From Arenibacter arenosicollis (GTDB lineage Bacteria > Bacteroidota > Bacteroidia > Flavobacteriales > Flavobacteriaceae): a DNA stretch of 64,000 bases. This document shows, one piece after another, positions 25,396-34,685 of this stretch. The notes under the pieces were generated by a model, which was not told the DNA's origin, searched no databases, and worked only from the letters and a program-made list of their open reading frames with translations. Where the stretch lies: positions 1 through 64,000 of the forward strand of contig NZ_JACLHY010000008.1 of the NCBI RefSeq assembly GCF_014397245.1, read 5' to 3'. Positions within the stretch are counted from its first letter, which is position 1, and each line of letters starts with the position of its first letter. Made by a program: the position numbers and the translations under genes.

Positions 25396-27798
25396 ATGAT
25401 TGCAGTAATACCAAAGTTCACCAAGGCTATATACAGGATTACCGGTTATAACAGCAACAACTACAACTCATTTAAAAATCCGGTTTTTATTTTACTAGGC
25501 ACCCTATTGTTGTTTGTACTGATACTGGCATATTCCAATCATTTCTTAAATGGTTTTCATTTTGACGATAGCCATACTATAGAAGATAACAATGCTATTA
25601 AAGAGGTAGACGTAAAAGCATTTTTCAAGGATGCCACCACCTTTAGTTCACTCCCTAGCAATCAGACCTACCGGCCATACACTACCCTTGAAAACGCCAT
25701 AGATTATAAACTGGGAAATGGTTTGGACCCTTTAGCATTCCATATTCATATTTTTATATTCTTCATATTCACCTGTGCCGCGCTCTGTCTTTTTGTAAAA
25801 AAACTATTGGACAGTCTGAAATTTTCCAACTACAACCAATTTTGGGGACTACTGGTCGCCGCGGCATTTGGTCTACTATGTGCCAATGCAGAAACGGTAA
25901 ATTATATTATTCAACGGTCGGAAATTATTGCAGGATTTTATGTCTTATTAGGATTTGTTGCATTTTTAAGTGGCGGAAAATGGCGGAAATGGCATCTTTA
26001 TCTTATTTTCCCCTTTATTGGCTTCTTTTCCAAGGAAATGGCCTTGGTTTTTTCGCCGCTATTATTTCTTTATTTTTTAGTATTTGAGGAAGAAGTAGAC
26101 CTTTTACACTTCTATAGGGCAACTGAGTTTAAAAAATGTATCCGCTCCTTTGTCAAGGTGTTTCCTTCCTTTATACTGACTGTAGCGTTTTTAGTGTTCT
26201 ATTTTAGCATGTTGCCGGATACCTTTGCCCCAGGAGGACCTGATAGGTACAATTATCTAATTACCCAGCCGTTGGTAATGTGCCACTATATTTTGACCTA
26301 TTTTATTCCCTATAACCTTTCTGCCGACACTGATTGGAAGGCCTTTGAGTCCATTTTGGATTATAGGCCGATTTTGGGGATAATTGGTATAGGTCTTTTG
26401 GCTTATTTGGCATTAAAGGCATCCAATAAAAAGGAAACCAAATTATTTTCCTTTGGCATGTTGTGGTTTTTCATCTCACTACTGCCATCTTCTTCCGTTC
26501 TTCCTTTTGCAGAAGTATTAAACGACCACCGAAGTTTTATACCCTATATGGGCCTAACAATAGCTTTTGTTTTTGGCAGCAAATATATACTTGAAACCTA
26601 TTTTCCAAGAATATTGAACACACATATTGGTCAATATTCAGTGGCCTTGTTCATCATCTTTTTCTTGACCGCCAATGCCTATGGCATTCACCAGCGAAAT
26701 AAAGTATGGAAAGACGAGCGTAGTCTTTGGAAAGATGTTACCATAAAAAGTCCTGAAAACGGCCGTGGCCATATGAATTATGGACTTGCCCTTATGGCAG
26801 ATGCAGATTATGCCAATGCCGAAATATCATTTAATAAGGCCTTGGAATATTCCCCTAATTATTCCAGTATTTATACCAATCTTGGTATTTTAAAAAATGC
26901 CATAGGCGATAAGGAAAGTGCAGACAAAAACTTTAAAAAGGCCTTATCACTAAGTGATTCAAACCATAAAACCAAATACTTTTACGGACGGTATTTATTT
27001 CAAAATGACCAATTTAAAGAGGCCATAGATTATTTCACCCAGGTAAATAACCTTACTCCCAATTATCTTGACACCCGGGAATATATCCTAAAATCCTTTC
27101 ATAAACTTGAGGATTGGGAAAATATGAAAAACTTTAGCAATGAAGTTTTGGCAAAATGGCCAGAAGATAGCACCGCTAAAAAATACTTGGATATTGCCTT
27201 GAACAAAAAATCCATTCTTGCCGCCCTTGAAGAAGAGGTAGCCGGTGCTCCAAGCCCTGAAAAATACTTAAATTTAAGTTTGCAATATTTCAATGCCAGC
27301 AACTATGAAGATTGTATTAGAGCAGCCGGAAAAGCTTTGGAATTAAAACCTGAATACGCTGATGCCTACAACAATATAGGTATAGGCCATTTTTATTTAT
27401 TGAATTATGACCAGGCCATAGAGGCTTACCAAAAGGCATTGGAGTTAAAACCCTCCTATCAATTGGCAAAAAACAATTTGGAAAATGCTATGGATAAAAA
27501 GAAGAGTACCGCCAATGTAACCGCCAATTTATCAGATAAGGAAGTATCAAATTATTATATAAATCTTAGTCTTGAATATTACAAGAAAGAAAAATATCAG
27601 ACCTGCATTGCAGCTGCAAGGAAATCCATAGCAATATCACCTAACGCCATTGCCTATAACAACATTTGTTCCGCCTACAACGAACTAAACAAATACCAGA
27701 AGGCAATAACCGCATGTAATGAAGCTCTAAAATTAGATCCGAACTCTAAGTTGGCAAGGGGAAATTTAAGTTACGCCAAACAACAGGCTGGGAACTAA
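25396..27798 (+). CDS. TMTC-like GT-C O-mannosyltransferase with TPR domain
   Basis: An 800-residue protein: one hydrophobic helix near 30-50, a luminal/periplasmic loop with FHFDDSHTI (acidic pair of GT-C enzymes, near 56-60), TYRPYTTLE, about eight more helices to residue 430, then TPR units from about 450 to 795. The loop order FDD, YRP, NAETVNYIIQRSEI, FSKEMAL and HRSFIPYMG parallels eukaryotic TMTC1-4, which O-mannosylate proteins using lipid-linked mannose. Acceptor and sugar here are unknown. The GT2 gene 54 bp downstream could make the lipid-linked donor. Confidence 0.75.
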   Translation: MIAVIPKFTKAIYRITGYNSNNYNSFKNPVFILLGTLLLFVLILAYSNHFLNGFHFDDSHTIEDNNAIKEVDVKAFFKDATTFSSLPSNQTYRPYTTLENAIDYKLGNGLDPLAFHIHIFIFFIFTCAALCLFVKKLLDSLKFSNYNQFWGLLVAAAFGLLCANAETVNYIIQRSEIIAGFYVLLGFVAFLSGGKWRKWHLYLIFPFIGFFSKEMALVFSPLLFLYFLVFEEEVDLLHFYRATEFKKCIRSFVKVFPSFILTVAFLVFYFSMLPDTFAPGGPDRYNYLITQPLVMCHYILTYFIPYNLSADTDWKAFESILDYRPILGIIGIGLLAYLALKASNKKETKLFSFGMLWFFISLLPSSSVLPFAEVLNDHRSFIPYMGLTIAFVFGSKYILETYFPRILNTHIGQYSVALFIIFFLTANAYGIHQRNKVWKDERSLWKDVTIKSPENGRGHMNYGLALMADADYANAEISFNKALEYSPNYSSIYTNLGILKNAIGDKESADKNFKKALSLSDSNHKTKYFYGRYLFQNDQFKEAIDYFTQVNNLTPNYLDTREYILKSFHKLEDWENMKNFSNEVLAKWPEDSTAKKYLDIALNKKSILAALEEEVAGAPSPEKYLNLSLQYFNASNYEDCIRAAGKALELKPEYADAYNNIGIGHFYLLNYDQAIEAYQKALELKPSYQLAKNNLENAMDKKKSTANVTANLSDKEVSNYYINLSLEYYKKEKYQTCIAAARKSIAISPNAIAYNNICSAYNELNKYQKAITACNEALKLDPNSKLARGNLSYAKQQAGN

Positions 27799-27852
27799 AA
27801 GAATAGAGGGGAAAGATATAATAAACAAAGAATCCTAATTAACACGGCAACC

Positions 27853-28815
27853 ATGGAAATGCAGAAATATAGCTCCAAGAGAATCGCAGTTGTAATCCCA
27901 TATTACAATGCCTCAAATGAAATATTACTCGTTATTTCCAAATTACCGGAATACATACAGTATGTAATAATTGTAGACGACAAAAGTCCAACCCCATTAC
28001 CCAAGGAGGATTTGGAAAAACTTGTACATGCCAAGGCAACCCTATATTTTTTAGAAAATACCATTAATTTAGGGGTTGGTGGTGCTACCAAAAGAGGTCT
28101 TGAAGAGGCCATTGCAATTGGTGCAGAAATTATAATCAAGGTCGATGCAGATGACCAGATGGACCTTAGCTACCTTCCAGATTTACTAGACCCTTTAATT
28201 GCCAATAAATGCGATGTAGCCAAAGGCAATAGATTTAAGGACCTAACAGCCTTAAGAGCCATGCCTATTGTTCGTAGAATTGGGAATTTAGGCTTATCGT
28301 TCCTTATTAAATCAGCAACAGGTTATTGGCACAACTTTGATCCCACAAACGGATTTCTGGCCATTAAAACCGATGTTTTGAGAAAGTTGGATTTCAGCAA
28401 ACTTGCCAACCGTTACTATTTTGAAACCTCTCTTTTGTCCCAACTATACTTTGAAAAAGCAGCCATTAAGGATGTCCCTATGCCCGCCATATATGGGGAG
28501 GAACAATCCAATATGAAAATATGGAAAATGCCATTTGTCTTTGGAGCAAGGCTGACCAACACTTTTTTAAAACGTATTGTAAAAGAATACTTTTTGTACG
28601 ATTTTAATATTGGGTCGGTATATCTGTTATTTGGTTTTCCACTTTTTATGTTCGGTCTTATTTTTGGTATTTCGGAATGGATATATTACGCCAACATAAA
28701 TACCTTTGCCCCTACAGGAACCATAATGATCGTTACCCTATCCATTATATTGGGATTTCAACTTATCCTTCAAGCTATACAATACGATATTATAAATGCG
28801 CCAAAAGCACAGTGA
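27853..28815 (+). CDS. GT2 polyprenyl-phosphate sugar synthase-like glycosyltransferase
   Basis: A 320-residue family 2 glycosyltransferase. It has the VVIPYYNASNEI start, the VDDKSP motif near 43-48, the KVDADDQMD metal site near 96-104, and NRFKDL...PIVRRIGN as in dolichyl-phosphate mannose synthases. Two C-terminal hydrophobic helices (about 248-270 and 283-306) anchor it, as in GtrB/ArnC-type enzymes that load a sugar on undecaprenyl phosphate. Placed directly after the TMTC-like gene, it is the likely donor synthase. Confidence 0.82.
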   Translation: MEMQKYSSKRIAVVIPYYNASNEILLVISKLPEYIQYVIIVDDKSPTPLPKEDLEKLVHAKATLYFLENTINLGVGGATKRGLEEAIAIGAEIIIKVDADDQMDLSYLPDLLDPLIANKCDVAKGNRFKDLTALRAMPIVRRIGNLGLSFLIKSATGYWHNFDPTNGFLAIKTDVLRKLDFSKLANRYYFETSLLSQLYFEKAAIKDVPMPAIYGEEQSNMKIWKMPFVFGARLTNTFLKRIVKEYFLYDFNIGSVYLLFGFPLFMFGLIFGISEWIYYANINTFAPTGTIMIVTLSIILGFQLILQAIQYDIINAPKAQ

Positions 28816-28988
28816 AAAATCGACAGGTATCTTAAAAAATACTTGGCAACACTTGCTCGCATCACATGGAAAAACACTAATATTGATATAGGAGTTTTCA
28901 CACTTATCAAATGCTTTATTTTGTTCATTATTCACCTAGAATAAATTCATCGGTTAGTTGGGCCATCAACCTATAAAATTCAATAAGA

Positions 28989-29960
28989 ATGCACACCTAT
29001 TCCAAAACCGACTCATTGCTATGGACAGGCCGCAAGTCTGGTCAACAATTCTACCTGCATGAAAAAGTAGTTTTCGTAGATCTTAATACTGATAAATTTC
29101 CCAGTATCAATACACCGGCTTGGGCAGTATTGGGATATGCCTGCGATGAGGGGGTTAAAAGGAACGAAGGTCGAATTGGTGCCGTCCTAGGCCCAGATGC
29201 CATAAGAAAGCAACTTGCCAAGCTACCCAATCACCTGTTAGAAAGTACTTTATTAATGGATGTGGGAACCATAGATTGCAAAGACGGGGATTTAAAAAAA
29301 ACGCAAACCGTTTTGGCACGTACCGTGACCCAATTACTAATGCAAAACACCTTCCCAATTCTTATTGGAGGTGGACATGATATTGCCTTTGGCCATTACA
29401 ACGGAGTAAAAAAATATCTAGCCGCGGAAGGCGGGAAAAAAACCATTGGCATCATCAATTTTGACGCCCATTTTGATCTTCGCCAAAACGAAACCAATAA
29501 TAATTCCGGAACACCTTTTTATCAAATTGCCCAAGAATGCAAATTGGACAAGTCCGAATTTAAATATATGTGTTTGGGCATTCGTGAGGATGCCAATAGT
29601 AAAATCCTATTTGAAACCGCAAAGGAATTGGGGGTCTCCTTTATTGAAAAAAAACACTTCAACCTCTTACATTTCAATAAAATAAAGAAGGAAATAGAGG
29701 ATTTTATAGCAGATGTAGACCACATCTATACAACTATTGATATGGACGGGTTTTCATCGGCCTACGCACCAGGCGTTAGTGCAGCTTCCCCAATGGGCTT
29801 CTCCCCAGAAATGGTTTTGGAATGCTTAAAAATTATTATCGATTCCAATAAAATGATAAGTCTTGATATTGCTGAAATGAATCCTACTTATGACATTGAT
29901 CAACAAACGGCAAAATTGGCTGCCTCGTTAATTCATTTTGTAATTTACAACTCCCACTAA
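28989..29960 (+). CDS. hutG: Formimidoylglutamase
   Basis: A 323-residue ureohydrolase (arginase superfamily) that releases glutamate and formamide from formiminoglutamate, the last step of the hut pathway. The dinuclear manganese ligands appear as GGGHDIAFGH near 120-129, NFDAHFD near 157-163, and DMDGF near 251-255, with PGVSAASP after it. Together with hutH, hutI and hutU the window holds the full four-step pathway. It is separated from hutU by three unrelated genes and a 173-bp gap. Confidence 0.9.
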   Translation: MHTYSKTDSLLWTGRKSGQQFYLHEKVVFVDLNTDKFPSINTPAWAVLGYACDEGVKRNEGRIGAVLGPDAIRKQLAKLPNHLLESTLLMDVGTIDCKDGDLKKTQTVLARTVTQLLMQNTFPILIGGGHDIAFGHYNGVKKYLAAEGGKKTIGIINFDAHFDLRQNETNNNSGTPFYQIAQECKLDKSEFKYMCLGIREDANSKILFETAKELGVSFIEKKHFNLLHFNKIKKEIEDFIADVDHIYTTIDMDGFSSAYAPGVSAASPMGFSPEMVLECLKIIIDSNKMISLDIAEMNPTYDIDQQTAKLAASLIHFVIYNSH

Positions 29961-30007
29961 TATCCATTTTTTTTAAATTCAATATTAATTTCAACAATTC
30001 AGTGGTA

Positions 30008-31165
30008 TTATTCCAACCATGAACGGTAATATTTGCCATCATCAATATCCATAGCTGCCTTGGTTATTTGCAATGGTCTAAAAGTATCTATCATTACAGC
30101 CAACTCCTCAGTTTTGGATTTTCCTATACTGGCCTCATAAGTACCTGGATGTGGGCCGTGGGGAATTCCCGCCGGATGCAATGAAATATATCCTTTATCT
30201 ATATTCTTACGGCTCATAAAGTCGCCATCCACATAATATAATACCTCATCGGAATCTATATTGGAATGATTATATGGGGCAGGTATGGACTGGGGGTGAT
30301 AGTCGTACAAGCGCGGCACAAAGGAACAGACCACAAAGGCAGAGGTCTCAAAAGTCTGATGCACTGGAGGTGGTTGATGTACGCGTCCTGTAATGGGTTC
30401 AAAATTATGTATGGAAAAGCCATAGGGATAATTGTACCCATCCCAACCAACAACGTCAAAAGGGTGCGAGGCATAAACCAAATGGTGCAATTGTCCCTGT
30501 TTTTTTACTTTGATCACAAAATCGCCCAACTCATCATGGGTTTGTAAATTCTGCGGCAATTTGAAATCCCGCTCACAAAATGGCGAATGTTCCAAGTGTT
30601 GACCAAACCAGTTCCTATATCTTTTTGGCGTGTAAATGGGATGATATGATTCGGCAATCAACAACCTATTCTCCTCACTATCAAAGCTAATCTGGTGGAT
30701 CATTCCACGGGGAATAATAAGATAATCCCCATACTCGAACTTTATTTCCCCCAACATGGTTTTTAAAACTCCTGTGCCTTTGTGAATAAACAACATTTCA
30801 TCGGCATCCGCATTTTTATAAAAATAATCGGTCATGGATTTTTTGGGTGCTGCAAGCGAGATATGTACATCCGAATTGAACAACATGACTGTTCTACTTT
30901 CCAAATAATCGTTCATGGGCTTCACTTCAAAACCTTTGAGTAATCTTGACTTTATATTATGCGACACCATGGCTTTAGGGGAAACGTCAAAGGACTTCCC
31001 CACTTCCTTTACCATGGTAGGTCTATGCAGATGGTACATAAGTGATGACATACCATCAAAACCAATGGTTCCGAACAGTTGTTCATAATGCAGACTACCG
31101 TCCTTTTTCTTAAAAATAGTATGTCTTTTGGGGGGAATTTTACCTAATTTATGATATAAGGGCAT
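30008..31165 (-). CDS. hmgA: Homogentisate 1,2-dioxygenase family protein
   Basis: A 385-residue cupin dioxygenase. The iron-binding region is visible as NIDSDEVLYYV with Glu and LHPAGIPHGPHPG with two His near residues 332-344; the central VVGWDGYNYPYGF and HQPPPVHQTF blocks are family-specific. Canonical enzymes run to about 440 residues; the short length is normal for Bacteroidota members. It opens homogentisate in tyrosine/phenylalanine breakdown. It is convergent with hutG; no other tyrosine genes are present here. Confidence 0.85.
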   Translation of the reverse strand: MPLYHKLGKIPPKRHTIFKKKDGSLHYEQLFGTIGFDGMSSLMYHLHRPTMVKEVGKSFDVSPKAMVSHNIKSRLLKGFEVKPMNDYLESRTVMLFNSDVHISLAAPKKSMTDYFYKNADADEMLFIHKGTGVLKTMLGEIKFEYGDYLIIPRGMIHQISFDSEENRLLIAESYHPIYTPKRYRNWFGQHLEHSPFCERDFKLPQNLQTHDELGDFVIKVKKQGQLHHLVYASHPFDVVGWDGYNYPYGFSIHNFEPITGRVHQPPPVHQTFETSAFVVCSFVPRLYDYHPQSIPAPYNHSNIDSDEVLYYVDGDFMSRKNIDKGYISLHPAGIPHGPHPGTYEASIGKSKTEELAVMIDTFRPLQITKAAMDIDDGKYYRSWLE

Positions 31166-31561
31166 AACTCTATCGTTATTAATGATTCCTAACTAAAAAT
31201 ACGATAAAATAAGTATTATCTAAAATTATCCGATTCAATTAAGGAGCAGATGAAGGATGGGCAAAAACAATGAAATATAAAATGTTCTGAAAATACGACT
31301 ATTCTAGGCGATAGTAAGAGGAGCAGCACCTTAAAATGCCTTAACTCAAGACAGTGCAAACAAAAAAAGCCTCCCAATATGGAAAGCCTTTCATCGGTTC
31401 TTGTCGGGCCAAATTTGCATCTGGACGGTTCGACAAATACAACCTTGCCTCAATTTACATTGAGACACAACACAACAGGACAAAGATAATAAAGGTTTTT
31501 AGATTTTCCTTGTTTGGAAGATCTTATTTGGACAATCATCCTATCCCCTATTTTAATTTGG
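31166..31561. other. Intergenic region between hmgA and the NrtR-like gene
   Basis: About 395 bp. It holds a small perfect hairpin (CTCAAT-TTAC-ATTGAG, 31449-31464) and outer words TTGTCG/CGACAA near 31401-31436 that could pair, but no T tract follows. Short frames across it (up to 74 codons) have no protein-like composition. I see no gene. Confidence 0.4.
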
Positions 31562-32266
31562 TTAGAGTACAAAATTGAACCCTGATTCTTCCAGTCTTTT
31601 GTACTTTCCATAATCGAACCTATATAAAAAGGCTCCTTTTTTTGAGGTAGATTTATCCTTTTCATCCAGTTTTATAAGCAAATTGAAGGACAATAATTTC
31701 TTTCTAAAATTACGATCATCCAATTTGGTCTGATAAATGGCCTCGTATAATGATTGAAGCTGTGGAATAGTAAATTTTTCCGGGAGGAGTTCAAATCCAA
31801 TAGGTCTAAGTGTGGTTTTCTGCTTTAATCGCTCCAATGCATCGGCGATCATTACGTTGTGATCAAGGACCAAATCCGGGATATCTTCCAAAGCAAACCA
31901 TTTGGCGCCATGCAATTCTACTTGCTCCCTATCGTAATCGTTAATTCTGATCAGGGCGTATTGGGCAATGGAAATACATCTTGCCCCAGAATCCCTGTCA
32001 ACATCGCTATACACCCTTAGCTCCTCCAAAAAAATATTTTCCAAGCCTGTAAACTGGAGAAGCACACGCCTAGCGGCATCGGATACACTCTCCTCTTCAT
32101 CCACAAAACTGCCGATTAAGGACCATTCCCCCTTAAAGGGATCTATTCTTCTCCTGAAGACCAAAAGCTTCAATATGCCCTCGTCAAAACCAAAAACAAT
32201 GCAATCCGTTGCCACAAGTATTTTAGGCTGCGCAATATAAGTCCGTCTATTCTCCAAAGCCTTCAT
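31562..32266 (-). CDS. NrtR-like regulator (Nudix domain with degenerate box plus winged helix)
   Basis: A 234-residue protein: Nudix fold at about residues 10-145 and a C-terminal helix-turn-helix at about 150-225 (TIPQLQSLYEAIYQTKLDDRNFRKKLL). The Nudix box (GSFVDEEESVSDAARRVLLQ) keeps the first Gly and Glu but has Arg and Leu/Gln in place of the REUxEE glutamates, so hydrolysis is unlikely. This layout fits the NrtR/AraR regulators, which bind ADP-ribose or sugars. Target not visible. A TATTTTTG box (32291-32298, minus) gives a leader of about 18 nt. Confidence 0.82.
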   Translation of the reverse strand: MKALENRRTYIAQPKILVATDCIVFGFDEGILKLLVFRRRIDPFKGEWSLIGSFVDEEESVSDAARRVLLQFTGLENIFLEELRVYSDVDRDSGARCISIAQYALIRINDYDREQVELHGAKWFALEDIPDLVLDHNVMIADALERLKQKTTLRPIGFELLPEKFTIPQLQSLYEAIYQTKLDDRNFRKKLLSFNLLIKLDEKDKSTSKKGAFLYRFDYGKYKRLEESGFNFVL

Positions 32267-32476
32267 TTCATCTATAATTCACTAAAATATCAAAAATATA
32301 TTTCATATCAACAAAAGCCTATATTTTATACCCCATTAACCTAAGTATAAAAAAACAATGATATACGGCCATACCCAAAAATGATTTTTTTAGCAAAACA
32401 CCTGTAATTACCCCTATACATTTAGCAGTCATTTAACATCAAATCTCCTTGATTATAAATAACTTGTAATAAAAAG

Positions 32477-32704
32477 ATGAGAAATATAGCTATGTTTTGG
32501 GTGGCCGCTACAACGATGGTTTTAATTTCCCTTACCATCATGGCCGCAATGAATTTTCCTTTTAATTGGATTTTTTACATTACTGTTCTAGGGCAGATAA
32601 TGCTTGTATATATGTTTTTTAAGGTGCTTACGGACAACTATACCACGGACAGGACCTTTGAGGACTTTTATGAGGATAATCCGATAAAGCATGAAATTAG
32701 TTAG
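32477..32704 (+). CDS. Small two-helix membrane protein
   Basis: A 75-residue protein with two hydrophobic helices (about 5-25 and 28-50) and an acidic tail (TFEDFYEDNPIKHEIS). I do not recognise a named family. Codon use and the clear membrane topology support a real gene. It is divergent from the NrtR-like gene and its end overlaps the convergent universal stress gene by 8 bp. Confidence 0.65.
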   Translation: MRNIAMFWVAATTMVLISLTIMAAMNFPFNWIFYITVLGQIMLVYMFFKVLTDNYTTDRTFEDFYEDNPIKHEIS

Positions 32705-33599
32705 AAGTTGATACTTCCCTGCCCTTTTTACTGTTGGGCGGAGTTCCCATACCCAATTCCGGTATTACCAATAATGGTATTTGGGTGTGAAAGGCCAAAC
32801 GTTTAATTACAGGTTCGCGGGTCATTTTCTCCATATAGCTGTGCTGATAATTGAGCATGGCCAACAAATGAATGTCCAATTCATTTGCAAAAACTTCCAA
32901 GGTCTGGGAAACGGAATTTAATTCTGAAATGGTATGAACGTAATGTTCTACCTCACCTAAATACTTCCTTAACATATTTAGGTTAAATTGCTGTACTTCA
33001 GTAAGAGATTTAATCTCGTATTGAACATGAACAATCCTAATGGCCGCCTTAAATGACTTTGCCATTTTCAATAAAGGCCTTAGTTCGGAAGTAGTATAAA
33101 AACGGTTAAAATCTGTTGCAAAAGCGATTTCCGAAGGAGTTCTAAACTTAAAATGTTCTGGAATGGCGAGAACTGGACAGTTTTTTATCGATTTTATTAT
33201 TCTTACCGTATTGCTTCCCATGAACACCTCCTCCATTCCGGATGCGCCCTTGGTTCCTGTAACCACTAAATCTATTTGATGGGTTTCTATGATATTCTTT
33301 ATTTCATCTACCAAGAGACTAAAGGAGGAAATGGTTACAAACCTATGTTTGGGATTGTGATACTTTTTCTGGATCTGCTCCATTAACTGTTCTAAACCTT
33401 TCTCGGAATTGGACTTTACTACATCCTCACAAGCTTTCCCAACGGCCCCTGTTGCCATAAACCTACTATGGGCAATGGTGGGTGTATAAGTATTTAAAAT
33501 ATAGAACTCGCACTCCTGATGCTTATAAAGTGAAATTGCATATTTGGTTGCATTCCAAGCATTGGGAGAAAAATCTGTAGGTAATAATATCTTTTTCAA
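32697..33599 (-). CDS. Universal stress protein, tandem domains
   Basis: A 300-residue protein with two USP domains. Domain 1 (1-146) has ILLPTDFSPNAWNA and the ATP-type loop GTKGASGMEEVFMGSN. Domain 2 (about 150-285) has lost a clear loop and is degenerate. The start is TTG at 33599: an in-frame stop lies three codons upstream and the USP strand KKILLPTDFS begins directly. It carries an FNR-type site and -7 box (33648-33690), which makes it a likely oxygen-limitation gene. Confidence 0.9.
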   Translation of the reverse strand: MKKILLPTDFSPNAWNATKYAISLYKHQECEFYILNTYTPTIAHSRFMATGAVGKACEDVVKSNSEKGLEQLMEQIQKKYHNPKHRFVTISSFSLLVDEIKNIIETHQIDLVVTGTKGASGMEEVFMGSNTVRIIKSIKNCPVLAIPEHFKFRTPSEIAFATDFNRFYTTSELRPLLKMAKSFKAAIRIVHVQYEIKSLTEVQQFNLNMLRKYLGEVEHYVHTISELNSVSQTLEVFANELDIHLLAMLNYQHSYMEKMTREPVIKRLAFHTQIPLLVIPELGMGTPPNSKKGREVSTSN

Positions 33600-33647
33600 A
33601 CTGGTCTAAATTTTATAAATGCCTTTTAGGAGGCAAAAACTACAGCG

Positions 33648-33690
33648 TAAAATTATAGGAAGTTAAAAACCTGAACTATGACATTTATCA
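33648..33690 (-). promoter_or_regulatory. Predicted FNR-type promoter of the universal stress gene
   Basis: Dyad TGACATTTATCA at 33679-33690 and, on the minus strand, -7 box TAATTTTA at 33648-33655. The centres are 33 bp apart, the same spacing as at the ccoI, ccoS, hemN and fnr promoters, and place the site near -40. Confidence 0.6.
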
Positions 33691-33877
33691 GCTTTTGTGG
33701 ATGGTATGGACTGGTTAATATTAAGCAAGTAAAACCTAGCTAAATAATGGCTTACTGCGGAATTACAACCTAAAAAAAGAAATAACAAAAACGAATAATG
33801 GCCCTTCTTAGAATATTTGAATGTTCTGGCTGAACGGAATACAATTATAGAAACAGTGGGAAATATGGTAAACTGGA

Positions 33878-34564
33878 TCAGGATCCCTTTGCAACATCAT
33901 TAAGACCCTGCCTATTGGCTATGGCCACTTTTTTTCCCGATGCCTTAATCAACCCCAATTTTTTGAATTCAGAAATAATACGGATTGCAGATTCTGTCGC
34001 TGTCCCAACTACATTGGCAATGTCTTCCCTTGATAATGTTAAGGCCAAATAGCCATTTTGATCCTCACCAAAATTTTCCTCCAAATAAATAAAAGCTTCG
34101 GCTACCCTTTGTTTAACTGTTTTTTGGGACATATTAACTATAACGTCATCTGCCTCCTTTAGATCGTGGGCTATATGTCTCAGAACTTCCACAGCAAAAT
34201 TGGGATTGCTATTTAAGGTATCTATAATAGCATCCTTAGGAATAAAACATACCTCCATATCATTTACCGCAATGGCACTTAAGTTGGCCACTTCTTCAGT
34301 AATTACGGAGCGCTGGCCCAAAACTGCGCCTTTTGTTGCCAGTTTTACTATTTGATCTTTGCCGTTGGGACTTAATTTGGACAACTTGGAAACCCCATCC
34401 CTCACACAATATACACCATTGAGCTTATCTCCTTCCCCAAAAATGATTTCTCCTTTTTTTAAAATTTTGGTAGTTTTAGTATCTGAAACCCTCTTCAACT
34501 CCTCCTTGTTCATTGCGCGTAAGGAATTGAATTGACGAATAATACAATTTTCACATCTGCCCAT
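33878..34564 (-). CDS. CRP/FNR family regulator
   Basis: A 228-residue regulator: cyclic-nucleotide-binding fold (about 25-140) and a winged helix (about 147-222). Its recognition helix carries TESAIR, with Glu191 and Arg195 at the positions that read TGA in FNR/CRP. Cys residues are at 4, 7, 53 and 106; the C4-x2-C7 pair and C106 resemble part of the FNR iron-sulfur ligand set, but the third N-terminal Cys is missing, so oxygen sensing is plausible, not shown. It is divergent from the copper ATPase gene and shares a dyad with it. Confidence 0.85.
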   Translation of the reverse strand: MGRCENCIIRQFNSLRAMNKEELKRVSDTKTTKILKKGEIIFGEGDKLNGVYCVRDGVSKLSKLSPNGKDQIVKLATKGAVLGQRSVITEEVANLSAIAVNDMEVCFIPKDAIIDTLNSNPNFAVEVLRHIAHDLKEADDVIVNMSQKTVKQRVAEAFIYLEENFGEDQNGYLALTLSREDIANVVGTATESAIRIISEFKKLGLIKASGKKVAIANRQGLNDVAKGS

Positions 34565-34586
34565 ATATTCATAATTACCTGATGGA

Positions 34587-34660
34587 CAAATTTAAAGGTT
34601 ATATCTTGGGGAAAAACTGACAATTGTCATGTTTTGGAATGGTAAACGTGACCATCTTTG
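34587..34660. promoter_or_regulatory. Shared FNR-type operator between fnr-like gene and ccoI
   Basis: The perfect 12-bp dyad TGACAATTGTCA lies at 34618-34629 in the 121-bp divergent gap. On the minus strand TAAATTTG (34587-34594, perfect -7 box) starts the regulator; on the plus strand CATCTTTG (34653-34660, one mismatch) starts ccoI. Both box centres are exactly 33 bp from the dyad centre, so one site can serve both promoters symmetrically at about -40. Confidence 0.68.
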
Positions 34661-34685
34661 CAACCGGGTATTAAGCAAATAATCT

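Noticed and set aside
31354-31665. Two overlapping short frames on opposite strands
   Set aside because: Neither has coding-like codon use or a recognisable motif; one overlaps the end of the NrtR-like gene.
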